A stretch of DNA of 64,000 bases from assembly GCA_021234155.1 (NCBI GenBank), contig JAJEKV010000002.1, forward strand, positions 10,594,725 through 10,658,724. The letters are read 5' to 3'. This DNA is from Isoetes taiwanensis. Taxonomy: Eukaryota; Streptophyta; Lycopodiopsida; Isoetales; Isoetaceae. The translations under genes and the position numbers were made by a program. The notes under the pieces were generated by a model. That model was not told where the DNA came from. It saw nothing but the letters and a program-made list of their open reading frames with translations, and searched no databases. Below are positions 36,023 through 47,641 of the stretch, piece after piece; the stretch's first letter is position 1, and each line of letters begins with the position of its first letter.

Positions 36023-36218
36023 GCGCCCACTACAAGGGTTTTTCCTCCCACATGGGGGGTTTTTTCATCCCAGTGGTAGAGACACATTGTACAGGGTTTC
36101 TGTGGTTTTCTTTTGTGTTTGGAAACTTTCCGCTATATGGTAAAACCGTCTCATAGGCCAAAATAGGTTGGCCTCCGTGGACGTTAAAATATACTTCCTT
36201 CCTTCCTTCCTTCTTTCC
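34003..36218 (+). mobile_element. LINE-3: 5'-truncated non-LTR retrotransposon
   Basis: It begins inside ORF2 (SFWRRVLYKRHQPPGNVTAD, equivalent to LINE-1 FWRRVL at 17960) and runs to the 3' end GGCCTCCGTGGACGTTAAAA with a (TTCC)n tail at 36199-36218. The 5' truncation is typical of LINE insertion. Subfamily as LINE-2, from tail type and 3' UTR. Confidence 0.9.
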
Positions 36219-36329
36219 CTCTTATTCAATTTGACGTAGCTTGTTGTCTCAAAGGATTTATTTTTCATTTTCTTTCATTTTCTTTCCCTTTTCTTAATAG
36301 TTATCTTATTTATCTAAATAGTTTCGGGA

Positions 36330-36525
36330 TAAGATTGATAATAATGCATAAAATGCAAACAATTTTGTATATATGAAGATATTATCAGAGTTAATCTCAG
36401 TCGTGGCAATAAAATGTAACAAATATAGCAAATCCATGTACGATTAGAGAAACTGCGAATAAGTAACTCTACCACCCCCTAAAAGATATGCTTATTTAAC
36501 TTGGAAACCCTCTTTTGACATGTGG
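36330..36525. repeat. Direct repeat, copy 1 (about 200 bp)
   Basis: Matches 36614-36793 over shared phrases such as ATAAAATGCAAACAATTTT, GTCGTGGCAATAAAATGTAA and CCCTCTTTTGACAT. Offset about 282 bp. Confidence 0.8.
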
Positions 36526-36613
36526 TGCTTCTTCTTCTTCTTCTTTTTCTAAAAATATAAATAAATAACCCCTTGCTTTTAGAGAAGATCATTACTTGTA
36601 CCCTATTTGCAGA

Positions 36614-36793
36614 TAAGTTTGACAATAATGCGTAAAATGCAAACAATTTTAAACAGATGAAGATATTATCAAAGTTAATCTCGGTCGTGGCAATAAAATG
36701 TAATATATATATAGCAAATCTATGACTGCAAATAAGTACTCTACCACCCACCAAAAGATATGGCTATCTAACTTGAAAGCCCTCTTTTGACAT
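36614..36793. repeat. Direct repeat, copy 2 (about 180 bp)
   Basis: Second copy of the 36330-36525 segment. A weaker tandem pair follows near 37010-37105 and 37123-37210 (TATAGGAGGA, GGCCTATGGGA-type phrases). Confidence 0.8.
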
Positions 36794-37789
36794 ATGGTAG
36801 TACCATTTGCCTATTTAATTATAACATGTGAGATTGAGATAGTGATGGTCCTTGTCGTCTTTGGCTTGTAAAGTATTTCTAAGGATGATAGATCTTATAA
36901 ACCTATAGTAATGTAACGCTTGGACCACGAAGGCATTGTTAGTATTATCCATGAAGTAAATTTCTAAGATCAAATTATGATTACTAGGAAATTATTAATG
37001 TAAGGACTTAGTACGTCTCTTTAACGTGTGGCAATAGAATAACTCGTCTTGGAAAGAATGCAGTATAGGAGGAGGACATGATACTGAGGTTGCATAGCTT
37101 ATGGGACACTGTAACGACCTATCTAAGCATGTGGCATAATGATCAGTGTTGGAAAAAATGATGTATAGGAGGAACACTGTATAATAAAATTGAATGGCCT
37201 ATGGGATTTATTGTTTGGATGATAGGATGGCGCCAACATCTGTAGGAGTAAGTCTTTTAATGATTTTGCCTTTTCATGTTCTATTTGTGTATAAACATGT
37301 GTTGCCAGCTTTGACAAATTGCCTTCTTTTTTAAAAAGCTCGTACGCTTGTGCAAAGAAAGCAATAGATGTGTAAGAAGGATCGAGCGAATGATGAGTGG
37401 CATGGGCAATGCCATTTGTTTGATTCTTCACCTTATTCACCATCAGAAAATAATTTTTTATCTTACTAGTGAAGACCAAATGTCTAATGACAGTGTTGAT
37501 TTAGTGTTTATAATTCGTAAGATTGCTATATTTTTGGATTTTTTAAAATCTTATCAGCTAAGGCATCGTAGTAGGCATCCCTTAGTAAATGCCTGAAAGT
37601 ATATTTTGCAAAATCTTATTTCGAAGGCCTTCTTAGTCTTATCAGCTTCGCACACTATATGATGGATGCAATGATTTAGCGTCTAGATTATATGAACGGT
37701 TGATCCCTCTTGAGCTTCAACATGCGGTATCTTACCTCTATAAGCTTGTTGTGATTGAGCTTTCTTTTTTCTCATAACGGCTTTGATTA

Positions 37790-38925
37790 GATAGATAATA
37801 CAATAGGTGTGAAACAAGGGTGGCCTTGTTCGCCAACACTCTTATGGTCTTTATATTGATGAGCTTGAGCGATGGATGACTAGACTTGGAGGCCTTGGAG
37901 CCAATCTTGGTAAGTACTTGATACAATTAGTTTTGTTTGTTGATGATATAGTGCTAGTTTCAACCAAGTGTGCTACAACAGCATTTGAATGTGCTAAGTG
38001 CTTTCTGTAAATAAAAAACTAAATTATAGTAATTGGGAGTAAAGACAATACATTTTTTGAGGTTGGTGGAGTAGCATTTGAAAAGGTGAATGCTTATAAA
38101 TATTTAGGAATTGGCATGACTAGTAATTACAGATGACTAACAGTAGCTCTTCTGCATGCATCTAGGGGGATGAGCGCCCCTTTATGGTATGATTCATGCA
38201 TGCAACTCAAATAATTCTGAACGTTGGCAGATTCAGCGCTTGCTATTTGGTATTCAGGTAAGGTCTATTGTTCTTTATGGCTATCCAATTTGTGTTCTTA
38301 GCCTTTCTATTAAAAGATGGAATAAAATAGAATAAGTACAGAAAGATTCTTATTAGAAGAGCTTGGAGTTAAGTCTCAGACTCCATGTTGCATGTTGCTT
38401 ACTAAGCTTGTAGGTATTTTACCTCTTGAGTGCATATATAAATAAAGTGTTGGCAATGGATCATGATCGGCTACCTTATTCGGCATTATAGCAATCTAAA
38501 ATTAAACACTGTTGTGTGGATGCATTGAAATGGGCAAGCAAATGGCTTGATTTGAATGCCTGAACTGATTCGATAAAAATATATAACAATTCGCAAGTTA
38601 TGGCAAATGGAGGTCTCAAGCAGCACAAAGAAACAATTTTACCTAGTTGAGATTAAGTCCTTGCAGGAATACAAAGAGCAAGATTATTTGTTATCACATA
38701 TTAGCCACAAAGACAGTGCATACTTCACAATTGAGGCTTTCTTCTCACCATTTACAGTTGAGACAGGTAGGTGGTATGGGACACCTAGAGACGAAAGATA
38801 TTATCTTGGATGTTTTGAACTGATGCCTGAATTCGAATGCCACACTTTCTATAATGTTCTTCCAATTACGAGATCTTTTTGCAATACCATCACATATTTT
38901 AAGCACTTACATTTGGGATGTTTAG
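37790..38925 (+). mobile_element. LINE-5: old LINE ORF2 relic
   Basis: At 37807 a frame reads GVKQGWPCSPTLLWSLYIDE, followed in another frame by LFVDDIVLVS, the altered YADD region. At 38607-38933 a frame contains FTVETGRWYGTPRDERYYLG and ends FECHTFYNVLPI, equivalent to the C-terminal ETGRW and ECHAL-CP regions of LINE-1 and LINE-3. It is much more decayed than the other copies. Confidence 0.7.
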
Positions 38926-39057
38926 ATAGATAGATAGATTTTTACGTCATGCCACATTGGCAGCATCCATGAGGATATATAACGGACCCCCAGAGACTTG
39001 AACACAAGATCTCTTAGTTGCTAACCCAATGGACTAGCCACTAAACCGAACAAGGAC
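38924..39057 (-). mobile_element. tRNA-derived SINE
   Basis: On the minus strand, CGGTTTAGTGGCTAGTCC gives an A-box-like start near 39045 and GTGTTCAAGTCTCTGG a B box near 38996-39003, about 30 bp apart, as in tRNA heads of plant SINEs. It ends in an (ATCT)n tail at 38925-38939. Such elements are made by RNA polymerase III and depend on LINE machinery. Target duplication not found. Confidence 0.7.
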
Positions 39058-39170
39058 GAATATATTGATTGAATTTAATGCATAACTTTGATATATCTAG
39101 CACTTTGGATTAGTGCATTTTGATTTTAGACAAACTTTTATAATATTTTGCCACAAGGGCCTGGGGCCCT

Positions 39171-39884
39171 AATTGGGTTTCGAGTTCCATGCAATGACTT
39201 CATTTCTATAATTTATACATTCATGATTTGTTCAACTCAAATATTAATTATGTTTTCTTTTCTTAGGGCCCGAAGGGCCCAAAAATTTTTTTTCTTATAT
39301 ACATATAACAACCACCACATAAATCCCATTAACATTAATGAGCACAAACCATTACATTTAAGATGTTAAAATTAAAATCCCCCTTAGACCCCCTTTGGTT
39401 TGGGTGCATATTCACACGGGGTCACTCCCGCAACGAGAGCTTCCGGATGGGCATATATGCCTTATATTCCTTGATGTGGACCGTGAGATGCGTTCTCGCT
39501 TGTGGGGTATCCTTGTATGAATTTTTGTATATTGTATGCTTAGGTGTGCAAAATACTATAAGATTTCAGTTAATATACTATAAGGTGTGAATTTGATAAT
39601 GTATAATATAATTTAAGGGCTCTCGCCCTAATGTGACCCCCGTGTGAATATGCACCCAAACCAAAGGGGGTCTAAGGGGATTTTAATTTTAACATCTTAA
39701 ATGTAATGGTTTGTGCTCATTAATGTTAATGGATTTATGTGGTGGTTGTTATATGTATATAAGAAAAAATTTTTGGCCCTTCGGGCCCTAAGAAAAGAAA
39801 ACATAATTAATATTTGAGTTGAACAAATCATGAATGTATAAATTATAGAAATGAAGTCATTGCATGGAACTCGAAACCCAATTT
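39171..39884. mobile_element. Foldback element with 250-bp inverted arms
   Basis: Arm 1 (39171-39424) and arm 2 (39633-39884) are near-identical inverted repeats around a 208-bp centre. Arm 1 starts AATTGGGTTTCGAGTTCC and ends ATTCACACGGGGTCAC. Within the arms, AGGGCCCGAAGGGCCC forms a smaller hairpin. No transposase. Arm similarity suggests recent formation or gene conversion. A related short element lies at 23693-23943. Confidence 0.85.
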
Positions 39885-40020
39885 ATGCAACATCAATATG
39901 AAATATGAGCTACAATGTAACAAAATGTTTAAGGAGGAAAACATTGGCAAGTATTTAACCATGAAGAAATACCACAAGTTTGATCCTAAGCATATGTTGC
40001 AGCGTCCATAGTTGTGATTC

Positions 40021-40115
40021 TTTAGAGCATGCACTCCCAAATCATGTCTTAATTTCTGCCTTCTCATCTTTAGAGCATGCACTCCCAAATCATGTCTTAA
40101 TTTCTGCCTTCTCAC
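40021..40115. repeat. 48-bp tandem duplication
   Basis: Two copies starting TTTAGAGCATGCACTCCC at 40021 and 40069, nearly identical. Confidence 0.9.
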
Positions 40116-40530
40116 TTTCCTGCAACCTACAAAACAGAGGCAAAGACCTTGTGGCAAACCAACAACCCTGTGCACGGAAATGGCCATGTGTAATTTTGGT
40201 TCCCAAGGAAGCGTTGTGAATGGTCCAACGATATTTGGTATTACAAAGAATTGCACACGCTTCGCGGTGAAACCTCCACTTCTCGAAAAACAAAGCCCAA
40301 ATGGACTCAGATGCCCTAGAACCAAAGAAAAAAATCCGTCATTGAAGATCCGAATCAATTCGGCTGACTCGTTCGACACGCCTTCAAGACAATGCAATCG
40401 GACTCGCATAAACACCGCTACATCAACGAATTCATCTCGTCCAACCGGTTTTGATTTGTATCCAAGCCTGATTCACACACTTTTCGCATTTACTCTTTCC
40501 CAGAGGTCTGCATCACGATCCTAACTTAAA

Positions 40531-40725
40531 CCTGCATCACGATTCTTGAAGAGCACAAGGCAGAGAACTAACCTGCATCACGATTCTTGAAGGGCACAAG
40601 GCAGAGAACTAACCTGCATCACGATTCTTGAAGGGCACAAGGCGTAGACTAAAATGACGCTTTGGCATGTTTTGGAGCAGCCGGGTGTGCCCTAACTTAA
40701 CCTGCATCACGATTCTTGAAGCAGC
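40531..40725. repeat. 41-bp tandem repeat, three copies plus one displaced
   Basis: CCTGCATCACGATTCTTGAA starts at 40531, 40572, 40613 and, after a gap, 40701. Confidence 0.9.
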
Positions 40726-40877
40726 AAAGAAAAGCACAGAAACCCTAAATACAAGGGTTCGATGCGTGCATGCCCAATTCGACTCTTTTTAAAAAAACCT
40801 AATAAAAAAAACATTAAAACTTTAATCGTGACCATACGATGCTGCTTCTCAAAAAAAATGAATGGCCAAGATAAGCG

Positions 40878-41000
40878 GCACTCTAGAAATACTGTTCAGT
40901 ACACCTGGATGAATACGGCCATGAAATCATAGGAAAACCTTTGTGAATATCGTACAAAAACACAAAAAAGACCCCCTGTGATTATGCTAGATATTCATAA
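40878..41000. repeat. Dispersed repeat shared with 24757-24880
   Basis: Same orientation as the 24.8 kb copy, sharing GAAATCATAGGAAAACCTT. It ends where the cyclophilin duplication begins. Confidence 0.7.
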
Positions 41001-42522
41001 TAAGATTACTCTAGATTTTGGCAATCTAATTTTGAATGGAGCAATACATCTCTTAGTATATATGGAGTGAGATCCAACAAAGACTAATTCTTGGCGAAGG
41101 ATTTACCTTTACTGTACATGGAATTGACTTCCATTTGTATTGGGACCTGCATTTGCCATACTTAAAACTCCAGGTGCAATGTATTTCACTGCGGGAAAAA
41201 TAAGAAGAAGTAAGAATAAGTGCCCGTTCTATCAAGACAAGACAAACAAAGATTAAATCCATACACTTAAAGCTCTCATCATTGAACTTGGTGCCATAAA
41301 TACTCTTGCCACCAGTTCCCTGCATATACAGCCATCCTGATGAATAACATGCAGAGTCAATGAACAAAGCAATATAATGACCTCTTCTATATTGCATGTG
41401 AGTGAAGGAAAGTTCAACTATTCGATTTTATTATATGGGGACCATGCTCACATACATGGCCCTTGTCAAAATCGCCACCCTGAATCATAAAATCCTTAAT
41501 TACATGATGGAAGGATGACGCTTCTCTCCTGAAAAACATGCGAATCTTTACTGTCTTGGGAACTTCTTCACCAAACAACCCAATCACAATCCTTCCTACT
41601 AGTTTTCCACCAACCTCAATATCAAAATAGACCGTTTTTTTGTAACGTTTGCCTGAAGGAATTCTGCACATCACTCTGTATAAGGATAATCATTGTAATT
41701 TAAAAAACGGGTAAACTTTTTTTTTTTCTGTTCAACATTCAACTTTTTTGAAACTTCTCGATAAAAAAAAGTGTAAGTTCTTACTTGTGTGCGGAGGCTT
41801 GAGTTATTAACCGCCAGTTCTGCATTGATGACCAACTTGAAGAAGGTATAGTTAGCTTCTAAGAACCTACAAAAAATGATGGGCACTTGGTAATGGATCG
41901 TGGCATTTTCAACGAGGATGGAGAAACCTTGCATGGCATAGTTCTAGTCAAACCCCTGCAAATTCTGGCATGGCTCACGACCCTGGTGCCAATGTTCTCC
42001 CGGAGTCAAGAAAACTTTGTATCAGAAATTTCAAGAATCTAATCAGACATTCAGTCACATAAAGCACATTCTTAGTTGTACTTTCCTTATCTGTGACGGA
42101 TCAACCCCTTCTTTTCGAGCCTTTCTGACATTAGAGGTTTGGTGGAGTCTATTAACGCCCTTGTAAGCCCTTCCCAAATTTGGATTTTAGTTGGTACCCG
42201 AACCTGCAGGTATGGGCAAAAAGCCCCCACCTAACCTTAACCAACCTCAGCCTCGAGCAACCGAACACGTTAAACGTCATTATTACTTGTTGTTTTACTC
42301 ATTGCGCCTAAATCCTTCCTCCCCCCACCTTCCCACCGAACTGAAGCTACAGGGAGTACTTCGAGCGGGACACCTCAAGAATGCCTCAATTGGGCGCCAA
42401 AGCTTTGGAGGGCATTTCGAATTTAGTATTGATGTCAATCCTCGCCCAAATCTGAAGGAATTCTCTAGTTTTCCTTCGTATTTTGGCGAAGAATTGCATC
42501 AATTTGGTCGCCGGACAGTGGA
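41001..42522. repeat. Tandem segmental duplication, copy 1
   Basis: About 1.5 kb closely matching 43010-44545 (offset 2009-2027 bp, varying through small indels). It carries cyclophilin pseudogene copy 1 and upstream sequence. LINE-4 sits just beyond its right end. Confidence 0.9.
41053..41674 (-). pseudogene. Cyclophilin (peptidyl-prolyl isomerase) pseudogene, copy 1
   Basis: Minus-strand exon-like blocks: 41674-41440 with [20 protein letters not shown] and [20 protein letters not shown]; about 41320-41264 with GTGGKSIYGTKFNDESFK; about 41195-41103 with [20 protein letters not shown]. These are unmistakable cyclophilin segments. Defects: the stretch normally reading ENFRALCTGEKG is lost or replaced; a deletion of about 16 bp removes part of the following GFGHKG; the SQFF motif is frameshifted; the terminal exon is missing. 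The catalytic arginine of the FHR motif is histidine (FHH). A non-functional copy. Confidence 0.85.
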
Positions 42523-42534
42523 TACAAATATATT

Positions 42535-42705
42535 TGTACAGTTTGACGGCAAACCTATTCCTGTCATAGTTTTTCCCCCAAACAATCCTTTGGGGCGGGG
42601 GGAGGGGGGTTTAACCCGGACAGTAATACGCTCGCTGCGTCTTCTGTTTGGGTCCCATCTCCGTGGACGATAAAAACTTTATTCTATTCTATTCTATTCT
42701 ATTCT
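42535..42705 (+). mobile_element. LINE-4: 3' end of a LINE
   Basis: Matches the 3' end of LINE-1: ACAGTAATACGCTCGCTGC, a G-run (GGGGCGGGGGGAGGGGGG), CCGTGGACGATAAAA and a (TTCTA)n tail at 42682-42705. A heavily 5'-truncated insertion next to duplication copy 1. Confidence 0.85.
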
Positions 42706-42834
42706 TTAAAGTAAAAAGACTTCATAAACACACCATAATAAATGAACATACTCGGTAACTTTCAAATTAATACATAGTTCTCAACTCTTAACCAGAACAA
42801 GAACTTCAAAGTTCACGACAATCAACAATTCTAC

Positions 42835-43699
42835 ATGAACTTGTAGGGCGATCATAGTGATCAACTTGCAAGCCCTCAATGTTCTTCACCACTTCCATGC
42901 CCTCAATGATATGACCAAATACGACATACTTATTGTCGAGCCATTGTGTCTGCCAAATTTCCATCAATAGAAATTATATTCCAACTATTGATCTACTTCT
43001 CAATATTTATAAGATTACTCTAGATTTTGGCAATCTAATTTTGAATGGAGCAATACATCTCTTAGTATATATGGAGTGAGATCCAACAAAGACTAATTAT
43101 TGGCGAAGGATTTACCTTTACTGTACATGGAATTGACTTCCATTTGTATTGGAACCTGCATTTGCCATACTTAAAACTCCAGGTGCAATGTATTTCACTG
43201 CGGAAAAAATAACAAGAAGTAAGAATAAGTGCCCGTTCTATCAAGACAAGACAAACAAAGATTAAATCCATACACTTAAAGCTCTCATCATTGAACTTGG
43301 TGCCATAAATACTCTTGCCACCAGTTCCCTGCATATACAACCATCCTGATGAATAACATGCAGAGTCAATGAACAAAGCAATATAATGACCTCTTCTATA
43401 TTGCATGTGAGTGAAGGAAAGTCCAACTATTCGATTTTATTATATGGGGACCATGCTCACATACATGGCCCTTGTCAAAATCGCCACCCTGAATCATAAA
43501 ATCCTTAATTACATGATGGAAGGATGACCCCTTGTGGCCAAAGCCCTTCTCTCCTGAAAAACATGTGAATCTTTACTGTCTTGGGAACTTCTTCACCAAA
43601 CAACCCAATCACAATCCTTCCTGCTAGTTTTCCACCAACCTCAATATCAAAATAGACCGTTTTTTTGTAACGTTTGCCTGAAGGAATTCTGCACATCAC
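42835..43699 (-). pseudogene. Cyclophilin pseudogene, copy 2, with terminal exon
   Basis: Blocks as in copy 1: 43699-43575 ([20 protein letters not shown]), about 43550-43455 with [20 protein letters not shown], about 43330-43274 (GTGGKSIYGTKFNDESFK), about 43203-43112 ([15 protein letters not shown] then frameshift), plus a terminal exon at about 42955-42835 reading QWLDNKYVVFGHIIEGMEVV and ending in a stop. The GEKGFGHKG stretch lost in copy 1 is present here, so copy 2 is closer to the parent. It has the same FHR to FHH change, the same missing segment before GEKG and the same SQFF frameshift, so these defects predate the duplication. Confidence 0.85.
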
Positions 43700-44545
43700 T
43701 CTGTATAAGGATAATCATTGTAATGTTAAAAACGGGTAAACTTTTTTTTTTTTCTGTTCAACATTCAACTTTTTTGAAACTTCTCGATAAAAAAAAAGTG
43801 TAAGTTCTTACTTGTGTGCGGAGGCTTGAGTTATTAATCGCCAGTTCTGCATTGGTGACCAACTTGAAGAAGGTATAGTTAGCTTCTAAGAACCTACAAA
43901 AAATGATGGGCACTTGGTAATGGGTCGTGGCATTTTCAACGAGGATGGAGAAACCTTGCATGGCATAGTTCTAGTCAAACCCCTGCAAATTCTGGCATGG
44001 CTCACGACCCTGATGCCAATGTTCTCCCGGAGTCAAGAAAACTTTGTATCAGAAATTTCAAGAATCTAATCAGACATTCAGTCACATAAAGCACATTCTT
44101 AGTTGTTCCTTATCTGTGACGGATCAACCCCTTCTTTTCGAGCCTTTCTGACATTAGAGGTTTGGTGGAGTCTATTAACGCCCTTGTAAGCCCTTCCCAA
44201 ATTTGGATTTTAGTTGGTACCCGAACCTGCAGGTATGGGCAAAAAGCCCCCACGAACCTTAACCAAACCTCAGCCCTGGAGCAACCGAATCTGTTAAACG
44301 TCATTATTACTTGTTGTTTTACTCATTACACCTAAATCCCTCCTTCCCCCACCTTCCCACCGAACTGAAGCTACAGGGAGTACTTCGAGCGGGACACCTC
44401 AAGAATGCCTCAATTGGGCGCCAAAGCTTTGGAGGGCATTTCGAATTTAGTATTGATGTCAATCCTCGCCCAAATCCGAAGGAATTCTCTAGTTTTCCTT
44501 CGTATTTTGGCGAAGAATTGCATCAATTTGGTCGCCGGACTGTGG
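43010..44545. repeat. Tandem segmental duplication, copy 2
   Basis: Second copy of 41001-42522. It runs on the right into the first exon candidate of the plus-strand transposase-like gene. Confidence 0.9.
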
Positions 44546-47170
44546 AGCTCGGAAAGCGATCACGCGACTCTGAATTCGATCTATGGCAGAGGTAACTGTT
44601 CTATTAATTTCGGGCAATGACAATGAGTAATTCTTTTTTGAATACAGAAACTGAAAGGCCAATTCAAGGTGGAGGTGCCCAAGAACTGCTTGCCCTACAA
44701 AAATCAATATAATCGGAAGGAACAGGTCGATGAGAATGCTCTTCGAGCTTCTGGTGCAATGAATATTGATCTCTGGGCGTGTGGGGAACTATATCCCATC
44801 GATCCGATCACCAGAAGACATCCTGAATTTCATTCTGCATCGGGGCTTATTCATTTTGCCTGTAAGGGTAATCAAGGTCTGCTTGGCTATTGCAATAATA
44901 TTTCAAGTCATTCTGATGTGCATTTGAGAACAATGTACAATCAATTGTGTGGAGTGCATTGCAATATGATAGCACACTGTAATTACCTCCAACAGTGTAA
45001 CTATTTCTTAACCAACAGGTCTAAGAATACAGATGAACTGCAAGCTTCCAATTAAAGGTTGCTTATGGAGGTGGAGTCACTCAAACAAGGATTGAAGAGA
45101 TGCTCTGAGGACAATGACAAACTGGAGAGGAAGTTAAAAAGATCGAAAATGACACCACTGGGCATGAGGGAGAGGAAAAAAGAACTGAAGGCCCTAAATG
45201 TACTTGCCCCTAGTGGTGGGGGCTCTAGAAGAAGAATCCACGCTATTAAAAATCTGGTGGATCCTACTATGGCTGAAAAGAAGAAGAGAAAACCTTGTAA
45301 TATAGCTAGTTTGTTGAAAAAGCTTGTAACTAAAGATGATGTTATAGATGTGTTGAAGCTTCCTGGAGCTAACCATTTAAGAAAAGCTGTTGTTGAACAG
45401 GTGCTTACTGAATTGGGAAAGAGTCAAAGTGCTGATAACATGCAAGAATTATGTGACAATGTGGGTATCAGTCGACAAGCTTACATTGCTCTCTTTAGAT
45501 GTTTGCAGGATGGTATCAAAGCAACAGGGTATTACAAAGACCATACTACCAAGACTCAATTATGTCAGAGCAAGCAGAACAAAGAGGAATGCAGAAGTAC
45601 ACGAACATTTGGGAGAGATGTACCAGATCACCACATCCATGCACGTGGGATCAGTAATCACTGGGAAAAGTAAGAAGAAGGGTGGCTCCGGAAATGATCT
45701 ATTTGTTCTTAATGAGAAGAATAATTGTTGGATGGATCTCTCTAAAATGCTTCTTCATTAGTTAAACTTCTATGATATGAAAGTGGAAGAATGTGCAGGG
45801 AAACTCCAAATTGCTATAAAGTTGGATGAGATGGAACTGATCAAAGGTGAAAAATATGAGAGGGTTTCTTTGACATTAATGAACAGGGCGTTGTCAAATT
45901 CTGATAATGAGGAAGGAAAGTTCTCTATTAAATCAGAGGACCATATTTGGTGGATAGGGATATTTCAAGTACCGGAAGAAAATCATGGTGTTCTTCAGTG
46001 GGTCTTTCACCAGACACCTATTCCTACTATTATTGCTTTGCTCATGGAGTCCGAGAGAAGCTTCGTGTTCCCCGGCTACGGAGATTACGAGGTTGAATGG
46101 CATTTGGTCTGCGATCTAAAGACCATCAAGTGCATGTATAACATGAAACATGGTTCGGTAAGACTACCCACGCATGTCCTTACTTGTTTGTATGCTAGGG
46201 TAGATGATAAGGGGAAGGGAATGAGTACTCTCGAATGTGACCGGATGCCGAACCAACGCGTGAGAAGGAGGACGAAACTTTGATCCCCGTCCTTGCAATT
46301 CCTGTGAAGAGTGTACATATCTGCACTCTCCATGCCTTTCTAAGAATAGTGGATAAGATAGTGTACATGAGCATTCTTTTTGCTTGGAATAAGTCTCCAC
46401 AATCAAATAGGAGAAAAGTGTATGAAAGATGTTGAGAACGTGCTTTCGATCTTGGTCTTCATGGTGGTGACTATAAAATCTTGCAAGATCCTAAGAAGGG
46501 AGGCAAGGTTCCGTGTAAACCATCCATGGGTGGGGTGAAAGCGAAAAAGATTACTGCCTTGTACTAAATTACGAAGAATGGATCATTGCCAACCGGAAAG
46601 TGGGAGGGGTATAAGGACTTTGCCGGTAGCGTAAGATGACCGTACTTCACGGGGAGGACAAAACTAAAGAAAATTAAAGCGTGGCGTAATCCGAAAGCGA
46701 TCTTGTAACTTTGATGGCGAGAAGAAAAAAATGGTGGGTGGAAAGTTAGATGAATTCAAAGTAGCAAAGATGGCGAATTCACGAAGTCGTTTTATACAAG
46801 CATGGGGAGAATGCAATGTCACACATTACATTCATATACTTTTAAGCCATGGCTTGTGGTTTGCCAAAGAGTACGGGAGCTTGGGAATATGGAATACGCA
46901 GGAATGGAGAAGTCACATAAGCAAGCCAAGAATGCTTTTTTCAGTTCACACAACTTCGAGGTTCGTGGTGGTAACTCATTGCAACAGATGTGCCAATGGT
47001 TCTATAGGAGGATTATCTGCAAGCTAGAGAAAAAGATAAAGCTAAACAAGACACCTACGTTGGCTAGAATATTGAGGAGAAAAGTTGAGCAGGGGAAAAA
47101 AAAGCGGATATGGTGTAGCTCTAGTGCAAGAGACAAGTTAAAGGCGTGGCGATCCACAAGGATCAGATAG
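44545..47170 (+). pseudogene. Decayed multi-exon gene of a transposon-like family (KLDEMELIKGEKYERV / KSHKQAKN)
   Basis: Exon-like blocks with splice signals: to 44591 (CTATGGCAGAG|GTAACTG); from 44647 (AATACAG|AAACTG) to about 44867; from 45019 with a lysine-rich coiled coil (ERKLKRSKM) and ELCDNVGISRQAYIALFRCL. After a frameshift near 45530, EVHEHLGEMYQITTS. From 45777, KLQIAIKLDEMELIKGEKYE, LTLMNRAL, DHIWWIGIFQVPEE and GDYEVEWHLVCDLKTIKCMY. Near 46890, EKSHKQAKNAFF and QQMCQWFYRRI. I recall similar uncharacterised, repeat-borne proteins in plants and animals; a transposase origin is inference. An in-frame stop near 45055 and several frameshifts make this copy inactive. Confidence 0.6.
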
Positions 47171-47273
47171 GGTAGAAGATATACTTCTGGGGTTTCAATT
47201 GTATGAACAAATTCATATTAATAGTATAACTATTGACCATGATGTGCAACTATAATGTTTCAAATATGTTAGG

Positions 47274-47410
47274 TTGGCGGTACGTGGGCGGGTCGCGAAC
47301 TTAGTTGGTATTCAATTGATGAATGACAAATGTCGCACCGTGGGCTACGCGAACCTGAAGTTGGGAATTAGTTATGGAATAACCAATATTACACCGGGCC
47401 ACGGTGTGAA
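47274..47410. repeat. Palindrome cluster A
   Basis: Three degenerate copies of the GCACCGTGGCCACGGTGC palindrome, centred near 47287, 47343 and 47398, spaced about 56 bp. It lies downstream of the 44.5-47.2 kb gene. Confidence 0.6.
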
Positions 47411-47641
47411 ATAGGCCCTCCTGCACCACTTTATGTTACACATGGAAAATTAGATGGAAATTACTCACATATTAATTGTAAAATAACTTTGGAATGCTTT
47501 TTGATGTTCATGTTGTGCGCTTATTAGAGACAATTCCAAATCAGCAAAGATTATTGTTTCTATGTACGAGTATATGTACAGATACATGTCCAATAATTTG
47601 TATGTATATACCATCAATAATTTTGGTGGGTATAACTAGAT

